Positions 6,908 to 14,997 are shown, counted from the first letter of the stretch. The stretch is 64,000 nucleotides of DNA from Bacteroidota bacterium (GCA_018669475.1 JABHCC010000137.1:1-64000); one strand, 5' to 3'. Translations and numbers: made by a program. Notes: generated by a model from the sequence alone, not told the origin.

Positions 6908-7864
6908 ATGAAAGCTTCTATCCGCAGAAAGTATTGTTTACCAAATCAGATTAACATTGAAAATATTGAAAGAGTAGTTCCCAAGGACCGCGAAGTGTTA
7001 ATTAAGGTTTATGCTACAACAGTCAACAGGACAGATTGTGCAATCCTTACAGCTCACCCTTTCATAATGAGGTTTTTGTTAGGTTTTTTTAAACCACGAA
7101 AAGTAATATTGGGGACAGATTTCGCAGGTGAGGTAATCTTGATAGGAGAAAATGTGAAATCATATAATATTGGTGATAAAGTGTTTGGTTTTATTGACAC
7201 TGGTTCTGAATCACAAGCAGAATATACATTAGCAAAGGAGGGAAATTTGTTTTCTGTTCCAGAAAAGATAGGTTATAAGCAAGCGGTAGCAAGTTTAGAG
7301 GGTGCTCATTATGCATACACATTCATTCATAAAGTAAATATTCAATCTGGTCAAAAAATTTTAATAATTGGAGCAACTGGAGCGATTGGTTCTGCTCTCC
7401 TGCAATTTGTAAAACAGTATGATGTCAAAATAACTGCTACTTGTAATACAAAAAATATCCAGCTTATAGAATCTCTAGGCGCCGACAAAACCTATGATTA
7501 CACCAAAGAAGATTTTACAGATGATAATGATAAATATGATTTTATCTTTGATACGGTTGGCAAAAGCACATTTGGAAAGTGCAAACCATTGTTAAAAGGA
7601 AAAGGAATTTATATATCGTCAGAATTAGGACCTTTTTCTCAAAACATCTTTTTCCCTTTAATAACTTCAATTTCAAATAAAAAAGTAATCTTTCCAATCC
7701 CTTATAGCACTCAGAAAACGATACCTTATATTAGTAAACTTTTGGAGACAGAAAAGTTCAAGCCTGTGATCGACCGTGAATATTCTTTAAAAGATATATC
7801 CAAAGCTTACGAATATGTACTTGCAGGACAAAAAACTGGAAACGTCATAATTGAAGTAGAATAA
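6908..7864 (+). CDS. MDR-family NAD(P)-dependent alcohol dehydrogenase/quinone reductase
   Basis: This 318-residue medium-chain dehydrogenase/reductase has an N-terminal GroES-like fold with KVYATTVNRTDCAI, a Rossmann fold with IIGATGAIGSALLQF (about residues 150-164), and a C-terminal REYSLKDISKAYEYVLAGQKTGN segment. The structural and catalytic zinc ligands of classical alcohol dehydrogenases are not evident, so it belongs to the zinc-independent quinone oxidoreductase branch. The substrate is unknown. It is a paralogue of the next gene, and a third decayed copy lies at 12309-12547. It is cytosolic. Confidence 0.85.
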   Translation: MKASIRRKYCLPNQINIENIERVVPKDREVLIKVYATTVNRTDCAILTAHPFIMRFLLGFFKPRKVILGTDFAGEVILIGENVKSYNIGDKVFGFIDTGSESQAEYTLAKEGNLFSVPEKIGYKQAVASLEGAHYAYTFIHKVNIQSGQKILIIGATGAIGSALLQFVKQYDVKITATCNTKNIQLIESLGADKTYDYTKEDFTDDNDKYDFIFDTVGKSTFGKCKPLLKGKGIYISSELGPFSQNIFFPLITSISNKKVIFPIPYSTQKTIPYISKLLETEKFKPVIDREYSLKDISKAYEYVLAGQKTGNVIIEVE

Positions 7865-7966
7865 TATACGGAAGCAAAACCTAATCTGCATTGAAACGCA
7901 ACTTAGCCAAACCTTTGTGCCTCATTATAAATGTGGGCAAACACATGAACTAAAATATTAATTGAT

Positions 7967-8929
7967 ATGGGAAAAATGAAAGCGGTTATATGTACGAAGT
8001 ATGGACCCCCTGAAGTCTTACAGCTGAAAGAAGTGGGAAAGCCCATTCCTAAACACAATGAGGTACTCATCAAAATTCACGCAACTGCAGTTACGGCTAG
8101 TGATTGTATTATCCGGGGTTTTAATATGCCCGGTGATCACAAATTTCCAATGAAACAAATAATGGGACTGATGATGAGGCTTTATGTAGGCTTCACAAAA
8201 CCGAGAAAACCTATTCTTGGACTGGTGCTTTCAGGAGTAATTGAATCACATGGCGAAGACATTAAGCAATTTAAAACAGGAGACCAGGTATATGGAATGA
8301 CCGGCTATAGCTTTGGTGGATATGCTGAGTATAAATGCATGACCGAAAAAGAATCGAAAAATGGTTGCCTGGCAATTAAACCGAACAATATGAGCCATCA
8401 GGAAGCGGCCTCAGTATCTTATGGAGGCATTTTGGCAATACATTTTATGAGAGAGATGAATATCCAGAGTGGACAAAAGGTTCTTATCTATGGAGCTTCA
8501 GGAGCAATAGGAACAGTAGCGGTTCAAATTGCTAAATCTCTTGGTGCGGAAGTTATCGGTGTGTGTGGTTCCTCTAATGCTGAATTGGTAAAATCATTAG
8601 GAGCCGATAAAGTAATTGATTATACAAACGATGGCTCTATAAACAAGCTGGAAGTGTATGATTATATTTTAGATGCAGCCGGAAAAAACAAAAAATCAAA
8701 TCTAAAAACAGCATCTAAAAATGCACTTAAGGAGAATGGAAAATATATATCAGTTGATGATGGACTTCTCGAGTTGCGTTCCGAATATCTTAAACAACTC
8801 ACAGAACTATGCGAAGCAGGAAAAATTAAAGCGGTCACAGACAGCACTTATCCCCTGGAGCAAATAGTCGAAGCCCACAGGTATGTGGACCAAAAACACA
8901 AAAAAGGGAATGTAGTTATAACAATATAA
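7967..8929 (+). CDS. MDR-family NAD(P)-dependent alcohol dehydrogenase/quinone reductase
   Basis: The protein has 320 residues and the same architecture as the gene upstream: MKAVICTKYGPPEVLQLKEV start, IHATAVTASDCIIRGF, nucleotide-binding IYGASGAIGTVAVQIAKSL, and C-terminal TYPLEQIVEAHRYVDQKHKKGN. Zinc ligands are not evident. An ATG at 7967 gives MGKMKAV, and the ATG at 7976 (MKAV) is an equally good start. The 102-bp gap to the previous gene contains no clear promoter or terminator. Sequence divergence from its neighbour is large, so this is not a recent duplication. Confidence 0.86.
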   Translation: MGKMKAVICTKYGPPEVLQLKEVGKPIPKHNEVLIKIHATAVTASDCIIRGFNMPGDHKFPMKQIMGLMMRLYVGFTKPRKPILGLVLSGVIESHGEDIKQFKTGDQVYGMTGYSFGGYAEYKCMTEKESKNGCLAIKPNNMSHQEAASVSYGGILAIHFMREMNIQSGQKVLIYGASGAIGTVAVQIAKSLGAEVIGVCGSSNAELVKSLGADKVIDYTNDGSINKLEVYDYILDAAGKNKKSNLKTASKNALKENGKYISVDDGLLELRSEYLKQLTELCEAGKIKAVTDSTYPLEQIVEAHRYVDQKHKKGNVVITI

Positions 8930-9055
8930 TATTCAGATAATAAGAATAACGAATCCACAAGAAGTATAGAAATGCTGTTTCAATCGCATTTACATTTAAG
9001 GTATGTCGGATAAAACACTATAAGGTTATATACAATTGACAAATAAAAAATCGGA

Positions 9056-9811
9056 ATGAATAAAAATTTAAACATGGCTGTTTTAATAGATGGCGATAAT
9101 ATACCGTCAGCTCATGTAAAAGAAATGATGGAAGAAATTGCCAAATATGGAAATCCTACAATCAAAAGAATTTATGGTGATTGGACTAGGCCTGGTTTGA
9201 CAAAGTGGAAAAACCTTCTTCTTGAAAATGCTATTACACCTATTCAACAATATGCATATACAACTGGTAAAAACGCAACAGACTCAGCCATGATTATTGA
9301 TGCAATGGATATTCTTTATAGTGGTAAGGTTAATGGTTTTTGTCTTGTTTCAAGTGATAGCGATTTTACACGATTAGCTACCAGATTGAGGGAAGCAGGT
9401 ATGCAAGTAATTGGTATTGGTGAAAAAAAGACCCCTAATCCTTTTATTGTAGCATGTGACAAGTTTGTATATATCGAAATCTTAAAGAAACAAACGGAGG
9501 AAAAAATTGAAAATAAGGAAATCACTGAATTAGTAGTAGACAGTATCACGAAGAAAGAAATAAAGCTGATTTCCGCTACGATTAACGATTTGTCAGATGA
9601 GGATGGATGGGCGTTTCTTGGAGATGTTGGAAGTTTATTACAGAAAAAACAACCCAACTTTGATTCCAGAAATTATGGTTTTGAAAAACTAACTCCCTTG
9701 ATAAAATCAACGGGTAATTTTGAAATAGAACAGCGAGAGAATCCAAAAAGTAGACACAAATTGATTTTCGTTAAGAATAAAGAAAAGCATCTAAGAGCTA
9801 AAAAGCATTAA
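9056..9811 (+). CDS. NYN domain RNase-like protein with OST-HTH/LOTUS domain
   Basis: The protein has 251 residues. The N-terminal NYN (PIN-like) domain spans residues about 5-145, with acidic motifs LIDGDN (11-16), TDSAMIIDAMD and VSSDSDFTRLATRLRE, the expected metal-binding Asp positions. The C-terminal residues about 165-240 match OST-HTH/LOTUS (DEDGWAFLGDVGSLL, NYGFEKLTPLI). Such LabA/DUF88 proteins are RNases or RNA binders, and the OST-HTH domain is an RNA-binding module. The target is unknown. It is a single plus-strand gene in the accessory part of the window. Confidence 0.88.
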   Translation: MNKNLNMAVLIDGDNIPSAHVKEMMEEIAKYGNPTIKRIYGDWTRPGLTKWKNLLLENAITPIQQYAYTTGKNATDSAMIIDAMDILYSGKVNGFCLVSSDSDFTRLATRLREAGMQVIGIGEKKTPNPFIVACDKFVYIEILKKQTEEKIENKEITELVVDSITKKEIKLISATINDLSDEDGWAFLGDVGSLLQKKQPNFDSRNYGFEKLTPLIKSTGNFEIEQRENPKSRHKLIFVKNKEKHLRAKKH

Positions 9812-10038
9812 AACAACTTTTAGCCGGATCCTTAGGCTGCATATTAATGTGATACAAAATTACCATAAGAGGATTTAGCTAAAGAGTGTAAGCAAATTAC
9901 TACTTTTATTGAAATGGAAAGGAATTATAACTGCCGGGTTACCCTGCGCCGGGAGAGCCTTAAAAGTGCCTGAGCTATGCTGGGAACTAACTGGCATGTA
10001 CAATTCTTAGGGGGCGTAAGCTACCCGGAGCTTAATTT

Positions 10039-11472
10039 ATGACTTCGAAAAAAACATACATACTCCTATTGGCTCTTTTCTTAATTGCAGCTTGTAAAAA
10101 AGGTGATAATGAGCCTGTCACAAAGAATTTAACAATATTTATTGTTAATGATCAGCAAGGGCAGATTGATAATTTTTCAAAAGTCAAACATATAATTGAC
10201 ATGGAAAGGCAGGAAGCAGATGTTATTGTTACCTGCGGAGGAGATATATTTTCTGGAAATCCCGTTGTTGACAATTGTGAGGAAAGTGGATATCCCATGA
10301 TTGATATTATGAATAAAGTGGGATTTGATTTTTCGGTTATTGGAAATCATGAGTTTGATTATGGAAAAAGCATCTTATCAGATAGGATAAAACAAGCTGA
10401 CTTTGATTGGGTTTGTGCTAATATAGATATGGCAAATACAAGCATTCCTCAGCCCTATGAATATAATACTCTGAGCATTGGTGATCTGAAAGTCACCTTT
10501 TTAGGACTGCTTGAAACCAATGGTAAACCAGGCGCCATAATACCATCTACTCATCCAATGAAAATTCAAGGGATTACTTTTAATAGACCCGAAAATGTCA
10601 TTTCTAAATACTCTAATATCAAAGAACAGGAAAATTCAGATTTGTATATTGCTTTAACACATATAGGACATAACGGACGTAATGGAGAATTGGGAGACTT
10701 TCAATTGGCTCGGCAATTTCCTTATTTTGATTTGATTATTGGAGGTCATAGCAGTCAGCTTATAGATACAATCGTAAACAATATTCCAATATTCCAGGCC
10801 GGCAGTTATTTAGAATATTTAGGTAAAATTGAATTAACAGTGAAAAACAAAGAAGTAGCAGGATTAAATTATGAACTAATAGACCTGAATACTTATCCTG
10901 ATTTCGACACGGAATTACAAGCCGACATTGATGAATACAATAATAATATGGCTGATGTATTGAATGAAGTTATTGGTCTATCTCAGGTATATCATGAGAA
11001 GTATCAGCTTGGTTGTTTTTATACTGATGCATTAAGAGAACGATTAGAAGTAGATGTTACATTTCAAAATTATGGAGGAATTCGTTCAGATCTTGATGAA
11101 GGCAATATTACAGTTAGAGAAATTTATGAGATTGACCCTTTTAATAATGGAACAATAATTTTCAATATGTCAGTTTCAGAAATTAAATACTTTTTAATGG
11201 GAACACAGTCCTGGTTTTGCTATTCAGGAATACAAATTGAACAAATAGGCAATGATGTTCAGATTAGTGACTTATATGGCAATATAATACCTGGTAATAC
11301 TATTCTGTCAATTGGGATTAATGATTACATTCCGGCTGTTTACGATAGTTATTTCCCAACAAATGGGGATATTCAATCTTTCACTACTGCCGAAGCAATT
11401 ATGTTTTATCTAAAAAACATAAACAATGAGGTGAATTACCCTGATTGTGACCGTTATTTCAAATATCAATGA
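10039..11472 (+). CDS. 5'-nucleotidase-like metallophosphatase lipoprotein
   Basis: The protein has 477 residues. The lipoprotein signal has Cys at residue 19 (LFLIAAC). The metallophosphatase domain shows VTCGGDIFSGNP, VIGNHEFDYGK, ALTHIGHNGRNG and GGHSSQLID. The C-terminal 5'-nucleotidase domain shows QNYGGIRSDLDEG and TVREIYEIDPFNN. The family hydrolyses nucleoside 5'-phosphates or UDP-sugars outside the cytoplasm. The first metal motif reads IVNDQQG, where family members have ND-x-H-G, so one His ligand is replaced by Gln. Activity may be altered. It is not adjacent to other nucleotide genes. Confidence 0.85.
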   Translation: MTSKKTYILLLALFLIAACKKGDNEPVTKNLTIFIVNDQQGQIDNFSKVKHIIDMERQEADVIVTCGGDIFSGNPVVDNCEESGYPMIDIMNKVGFDFSVIGNHEFDYGKSILSDRIKQADFDWVCANIDMANTSIPQPYEYNTLSIGDLKVTFLGLLETNGKPGAIIPSTHPMKIQGITFNRPENVISKYSNIKEQENSDLYIALTHIGHNGRNGELGDFQLARQFPYFDLIIGGHSSQLIDTIVNNIPIFQAGSYLEYLGKIELTVKNKEVAGLNYELIDLNTYPDFDTELQADIDEYNNNMADVLNEVIGLSQVYHEKYQLGCFYTDALRERLEVDVTFQNYGGIRSDLDEGNITVREIYEIDPFNNGTIIFNMSVSEIKYFLMGTQSWFCYSGIQIEQIGNDVQISDLYGNIIPGNTILSIGINDYIPAVYDSYFPTNGDIQSFTTAEAIMFYLKNINNEVNYPDCDRYFKYQ

Positions 11473-11686
11473 AAAACTAAAGCTAATATAGATAGTGTCT
11501 TTATTTTACAGGCCGCTGATAGAGATTTTAGCATCAACAGAATAGAAAGATCTCTAACTATTAGCAACAAATCAAACGTAAAACCAATTATCATTCTCAA
11601 TACAATTGACTTGGTGCATGATGACAACTTACAAAAACCACAAGTCAATTAAGACCTGTGGTTCATTGGATGTAAATTTGAAAAAT
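11473..11686. other. gap between the 5'-nucleotidase gene and the SnoaL remnant
   Basis: No gene is supported. The only clear structure is the minus-strand terminator-like hairpin at 11632-11662. Confidence 0.6.
11632..11662 (-). terminator. rho-independent terminator for the SnoaL-like remnant
   Basis: Read on the minus strand, ACCACAGGTC pairs with GACTTGTGGT (9 of 10 positions) across a 6-nt loop and is followed by a run of five T. It lies 25 bp after the stop of the SnoaL-like reading frame, which suggests that frame was once a normal gene. Confidence 0.6.
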
Positions 11687-12042
11687 CTATTTTTTTGTAA
11701 TCTGCTGCATCAAACCTGCCATGTTGGTTGTTTGCCATTCAGCTGTTACTTTACCGTTTTTACTTCACGAATAAATTGACCTGTAGCAATAACCCTTTTT
11801 TGGGTAGCGGGAACTCCAAGAAACTCACCAACATGGGTCATTTTATTTGTGTAGTTTACAGAGACTAAGTAATCTTCAGCAATAACATGTAAAAAATCCA
11901 TATCCATTTCTGTAAAAGCATTGCTAAGTGCATTTCTCATAAAACCAATATATTCTTGTTTTCCAATTGCTGGTCTTCCATCTGCTTCATATTTAAAATC
12001 ATCAGAAATAAGACTATCAACTTTCTCCCAATCACCAGACAC
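11687..12042 (-). pseudogene. SnoaL-like (NTF2 fold) protein remnant, truncated and frameshifted
   Basis: The frame starting inside the chimeric segment reads GDWEKVDSLISDDFKYEADG and then GKQEYIGFMRNAL, typical of SnoaL-like polyketide-cyclase or ketosteroid-isomerase proteins. It stops early at 11746 after a run of five T on the plus strand (11757-11761). Adding one base there restores a frame ending in MAGLMQQITKK with a stop at 11687. The N-terminus is lost at the junction near 12042, where an HxlR remnant begins on the other strand. Both lesions argue for a pseudogene. The frameshift could also be a sequencing error. Confidence 0.7.
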
Positions 12043-12049
12043 ACAGACA

Positions 12050-12217
12050 CTAAAGCAACTTGTAGAACAGAAAATTGTAGTTAGGGAATCGGATAATGAA
12101 ATTCCACCGAAAGTAGAGTATTCCTTATCTGAAACAGGCAAAGAATTATTGCCAATCTTTCTATTAATGCAAGAATGGGGTGAGAAAAACAATTCTGAGA
12201 AAAGTGCGATTGCCTAA
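12050..12217 (+). pseudogene. HxlR-family transcription regulator remnant (C-terminal third)
   Basis: The reading frame from about 12050 gives LKQLVEQKIVVRESDNEIPP followed by KVEYSLSETGKELLPI and a WGEKN end. This is the C-terminal half of the HxlR winged-helix domain including the wing (PPKVEYSLTE-like). The first half, with the helix-turn-helix and the signature Cys, is absent. The upstream sequence in this frame is antisense to the SnoaL remnant. Members repress or activate detoxification reductase genes, so the nearby MDR remnant may once have been a target. Confidence 0.75.
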
Positions 12218-12308
12218 CTCTAAGGTAAAGAACCAGAGCTTTCTTCGTGCCTTACTTCACTTGATTGGCGTTCATTAGAATAAATATCAGTGCAAGAAAA
12301 AATTGACA

Positions 12309-12547
12309 ATGAAATACTTTGAAAGCATAGAAGATATTAAGCAAATATTTTCAGATCAAAGAAATCTAAACTAGTGCTTGTTAAGCCTGATTCTGGCAAT
12401 TTGAGGGAGATTAAGAAAATGGTAGGGAAAGGAAGCCTTATTGGGAAAATATCTAAGGTGTTTAGTTTTAACGATATAAAGAAAGCCCATGTTATGAGTC
12501 AAAAAGGTGGGTTCAGTGGTAAACTGGTATTAAAAGATTGGATTTAG
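12309..12547 (+). pseudogene. MDR reductase remnant (C-terminal part)
   Basis: From about 12370 one frame reads KSKLVLVKPDSGNLREIKKM, then GSLIGKISKVFSFNDIKKAH and ends GGFSGKLVLKDWI with a stop at 12545-12547. This matches the C-terminal end of zinc-independent quinone reductases like those at 6908 and 7967. The ATG at 12309 opens a different frame (MKYFESIEDIKQIF) that stops after 21 codons, so the intact gene is missing about 230 residues and is frameshifted. Confidence 0.7.
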
Positions 12548-12604
12548 GCTTACGATCTCAGTAAAAAAGTTAAGGTAAATTATATTCTTTTTATGATGCT
12601 TATT

Positions 12605-12648
12605 TTGAGCATATGCTTATATTTGCAGTGATTATATTGAGCATATGC
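12605..12648 (+). promoter_or_regulatory. direct-repeat operator and promoter of the DUF134 operon
   Basis: The 12-mer TTGAGCATATGC occurs at 12605-12616 and again at 12637-12648, with start points 32 bp apart, about three helical turns. Each contains the palindrome GCATATGC. Between them TATATTTG (12618-12625) fits the Bacteroidota -7 box TAnnTTTG. The second repeat contains the ATG start codon at 12645, so a bound protein would cover both promoter and start. Autoregulation by the DUF134 protein is an inference. Confidence 0.55.
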
Positions 12649-12959
12649 CCAGAAAGAAGTGTGTTAGAATTGTTGCTAATGAACCTGGAACGGTTTACTA
12701 TAAACCGATTGGTATTCCCTGCCGGATGCTTACCGAGATAGTTATCCATGTTGATGAATATGAGGCAATTCGATTAGCAGATCATCATGATTTGTATCAT
12801 GAAGAAGCTGCTGAACGGATGCAGGTTTCAAGAGCTACATTCGGACGAATTCTTTCAGTGGCAAGATCTAAAATCGCTGATGCCATGGTAAATGGTAAAG
12901 CTATAAAAATTGAAGGTGGAAATTTTACACTGAATGAAGACAGACCATGCCACAAATGA
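12645..12959 (+). CDS. DUF134 helix-turn-helix protein
   Basis: This 104-residue protein matches DUF134 (UPF0251). It begins MPRKKCVRIV, has the conserved EIVIHVDEYEAIRLADHHDL (about residues 30-49) and a sigma-70-region-4-like HTH (HEEAAERMQVSRATFGRILS). The family is a DNA-binding regulator usually found beside NifX/NafY-like proteins, as here. The next gene overlaps it by 13 bp. The start codon lies inside a repeated GAGCATATGC element, suggesting tight control of its own expression. Confidence 0.9.
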   Translation: MPRKKCVRIVANEPGTVYYKPIGIPCRMLTEIVIHVDEYEAIRLADHHDLYHEEAAERMQVSRATFGRILSVARSKIADAMVNGKAIKIEGGNFTLNEDRPCHK

Positions 12960-13177
12960 ATCATACCGGTCCGGATGGAAAAGGACCTCGAACAGGTCGT
13001 AAATTAGGTAAATGTAAAGACAAGGACGATGCTGATCCCGCCAATCTGGGAACAGGAATGGGTAAAAAGCGTCGCTCAGGAGGAGGCTCAGGAAAAGGCC
13101 AAAGGTTGAAAAGTAGTAAATTATTTAATAATCAAACAAGTACAGATAATGAAGATTGCAATTCCAACAAGGAATAA
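12947..13177 (+). CDS. small glycine-rich DUF5320-like protein
   Basis: This 76-residue polar protein starts MPQMNHTGPDGKGPRTGRKL and continues with GxGxG-rich and Lys-rich stretches. The N-terminal TGPxGxGPxTGR pattern is like the DUF5320 family, which commonly lies next to NifX-like and DUF134 genes. Two Cys residues (in GKCKD and DCNSN) are the only likely metal ligands. It overlaps the DUF134 gene by 13 bp and the following gene by 29 bp, implying translational coupling. Function unknown, probably part of the same metal-handling unit. Confidence 0.72.
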   Translation: MPQMNHTGPDGKGPRTGRKLGKCKDKDDADPANLGTGMGKKRRSGGGSGKGQRLKSSKLFNNQTSTDNEDCNSNKE

Positions 13178-13532
13178 CCAGGTAGATGCCCATTTCGGAC
13201 ATTGTGAGTATTACACGATTTTTATTGTTGAAGATCAAAAAATATTAAGTGTTGAACCAATGCAATCCCCAGAAGGATGTGGATGCAAATCAGATATTGC
13301 CAATACCCTTATGGAGATTGGTGTTTCATTGATGTTGGCTGGCAACATGGGAGCCGGTGCCTTACATAAATTAAACAGTTTTGGAATCGAAGTAGTAAGA
13401 GGCTGCTCAGGTAATGTTGAGGATGTGGTAAACGAATATCTAAAAGGTCAAATCCAGGATTCAGGCCAGGGTTGTAGTCAACACGAGCAACATCACGGCG
13501 AGGGACAAAGTCACGGACACAGTTGTAACTGA
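13149..13532 (+). CDS. NifX/NafY-like dinitrogenase iron-molybdenum cofactor family protein
   Basis: The protein has 127 residues. The Nitro_FeMo-Co fold begins MKIAIPTRNNQVDAHFGHCE, the usual start for this family. It continues with a LMLAGNMGAGALHKLNSFGI segment and EVVRGCSGNVEDVVNEYL. The C-terminus (residues about 108-127) is His/Cys rich (HEQHHGEGQSHGHSC), suggesting extra metal binding. Relatives outside nitrogen fixers (MTH1175 type) bind metal clusters of unknown use. No nif genes are present. It is the last gene of the three-gene operon. Confidence 0.88.
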   Translation: MKIAIPTRNNQVDAHFGHCEYYTIFIVEDQKILSVEPMQSPEGCGCKSDIANTLMEIGVSLMLAGNMGAGALHKLNSFGIEVVRGCSGNVEDVVNEYLKGQIQDSGQGCSQHEQHHGEGQSHGHSCN

Positions 13533-13533
13533 T

Positions 13534-13620
13534 TCGGTTACTCGGGGAATTCGCTTACTCGGTTAGCGCTTTGCTTATTCCTTATACTTAAGCCTTATGC
13601 CCTAATTTCTAAGCCCTAGG
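13534..13620. repeat. mosaic short-repeat element, copy 1
   Basis: This intergenic stretch is made of degenerate short units: TTACTCGG and GGTTA units first, then CTTATTCCTTATACTTA, then TGCCCTAA and AAGCCCTA units. The same units in the same order recur at 17337-17432, and TTACTCGG units appear inverted at 57434-57472. It fills the gap between two convergent genes. Confidence 0.6.
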
Positions 13621-13622
13621 GT

Positions 13623-14153
13623 TCAAAGCCTTAACTTAAGTCCTAGTCTTATCGGTACATCGGTGTAGCTCCATATTGGTCCGTACTTTTTGTAGCCGGG
13701 ACAGGCAGTGTACTTTATTCCTGAACTTAGTTGAAAGGCGATTCTTTCGCCGATTTTGTATTCAACATCAGGTCCGATTTCTATACTGCCTGCGTATAGA
13801 GTATTTTCTCTGAAAAGGGCAAATCCGTTTAGGAAATAAGCTGAGCCGGAGATGGTAAAAGGACCATGAACCCAGAATTGATATTGAATGCCATTATTGA
13901 ACAGGATCTGTGAGCCCCAGCCTTGAAAAGAATATTCAATGCCGTTGTTAATGGATATTGGTGAATTTGCAATGCTTTGTATCCGCCCGATTCGAATACC
14001 AGCACCACTGAATCCCGGCTCATAAATATTGTTGTCATGCATCTGATAACCAAGTCCCTGACTACCCCAAATGGCAATCTCTATTTTCTGTGCGGAGAGA
14101 TTGCAACTTAGTAAGGATAGTAATACGATGGATAATAATTTGCTTGAGTTCAT
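13623..14153 (-). CDS. predicted outer-membrane beta-barrel protein
   Basis: The protein has 176 residues from the ATG at 14153 (MNSSKLLSIVLLSLL), which places a normal signal peptide at the N-terminus, ending at NLSAQ. An in-frame ATG at 14186 would add 11 residues and overlap the upstream hydrolase gene. The mature part alternates hydrophobic and polar residues with many Gly and aromatic residues and ends in an LGLKLRL strand. This is typical of small Bacteroidota outer-membrane barrels (outer membrane protein beta-barrel domain). No specific family is recognised. Confidence 0.6.
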   Translation of the reverse strand: MNSSKLLSIVLLSLLSCNLSAQKIEIAIWGSQGLGYQMHDNNIYEPGFSGAGIRIGRIQSIANSPISINNGIEYSFQGWGSQILFNNGIQYQFWVHGPFTISGSAYFLNGFALFRENTLYAGSIEIGPDVEYKIGERIAFQLSSGIKYTACPGYKKYGPIWSYTDVPIRLGLKLRL

Positions 14154-14163
14154 GCTTTTATAT

Positions 14164-14988
14164 TTATTCATCCCAGTTGTAGGCATCGAACCATAACTGT
14201 AGAATATTTACCAATTCTTTAATTTGCTTCTCTCTTGTTATCGTCGCTTCTCCATCTCCTTTTTGATCTCCGTATTGACCGAAATAGGCATGGTTTCCGC
14301 CGGGAATTGTATAATAGACCGTTTTCGAATCCTGATTCATGGGGAATTCCTCAAGTGTATTAATCTTTATAGCCGGAGGTAGAAAGTTTGCATTTGAATC
14401 AAGCTCATCTTCCGAAACCAAAGCATCATGTTCACCTCTGATCGACAAAACTGTTTGTGACCACCAATTTATATCACTTGATTCCTGAGGGTAGGCAGCC
14501 AATAAAGCGAGTCCGAAAAAGAAGCTTGGGTATTCATGAACCAACCTGCAGGCTGAAACTCCACCCAGCGAATGTCCGGCAAGCACCCAGCGCTTCACAT
14601 ATGAAAAATCATCGTAAATCCATTTTCCTTTTTCTGCATTCAAAATAGCAAGGTTAGCAGGCATTTTTACAATAACAATCTGATGCATTAATCCCGATAC
14701 AGCAAATCTTGATAGGGCCTCAACATATGAATGCGGATCAACATTTCCTCCCGGATAAAAAACCAGTCCTGTCATTGAATACCATTCCCGATTGGGTGTA
14801 ATAATGATGTAATCCCGATTCTCTTCCACATGCACGGTGTCAGAAAGGTTCTGCACCTCAGGCAGGTAGCTGCATCCGGATGCAAAAAGCATGAGCCCAA
14901 TCCCGATAATAAACAGGTTTTTTCGTAATACGCCAGAGAGGCAGCACCTCATAGCAAGCTTATTATTATTGTTATAATGATTATCCAT
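14164..14988 (-). CDS. alpha/beta hydrolase lipoprotein
   Basis: The protein has 274 residues. A lipobox (LMLFASGC, Cys39) follows a long n-region, and starting at the internal ATG at 14952 would give a more ordinary signal peptide with Cys27. The nucleophile elbow GHSLGG (about residues 138-143) and a later GGNHAYFGQYGDQ supply Ser and His of a hydrolase triad. Asp is likely in IRGEHDALVS. The fold resembles carboxylesterase/dienelactone-hydrolase proteins that act outside the cytoplasm. It starts 9 nt after the GH141-like gene and probably shares its transcript, so glycan ester removal is possible but inferred. Confidence 0.8.
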   Translation of the reverse strand: MDNHYNNNNKLAMRCCLSGVLRKNLFIIGIGLMLFASGCSYLPEVQNLSDTVHVEENRDYIIITPNREWYSMTGLVFYPGGNVDPHSYVEALSRFAVSGLMHQIVIVKMPANLAILNAEKGKWIYDDFSYVKRWVLAGHSLGGVSACRLVHEYPSFFFGLALLAAYPQESSDINWWSQTVLSIRGEHDALVSEDELDSNANFLPPAIKINTLEEFPMNQDSKTVYYTIPGGNHAYFGQYGDQKGDGEATITREKQIKELVNILQLWFDAYNWDE

Positions 14989-14997
14989 TCTCAGATA

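Noticed and set aside
9900-10038. Possible hairpin or second repeat around GCCGGGTTACCCTGCGCCGGG
   Set aside because: The pairing is short and interrupted, without a second copy other than loose similarity of AGCTACCCGGAG to sequence near 119-130.
11746-12192. Single 148-codon gene covering the SnoaL part plus upstream residues
   Set aside because: The first 50 residues are antisense to an HxlR remnant, so the open frame is a chimera and not one intact gene.
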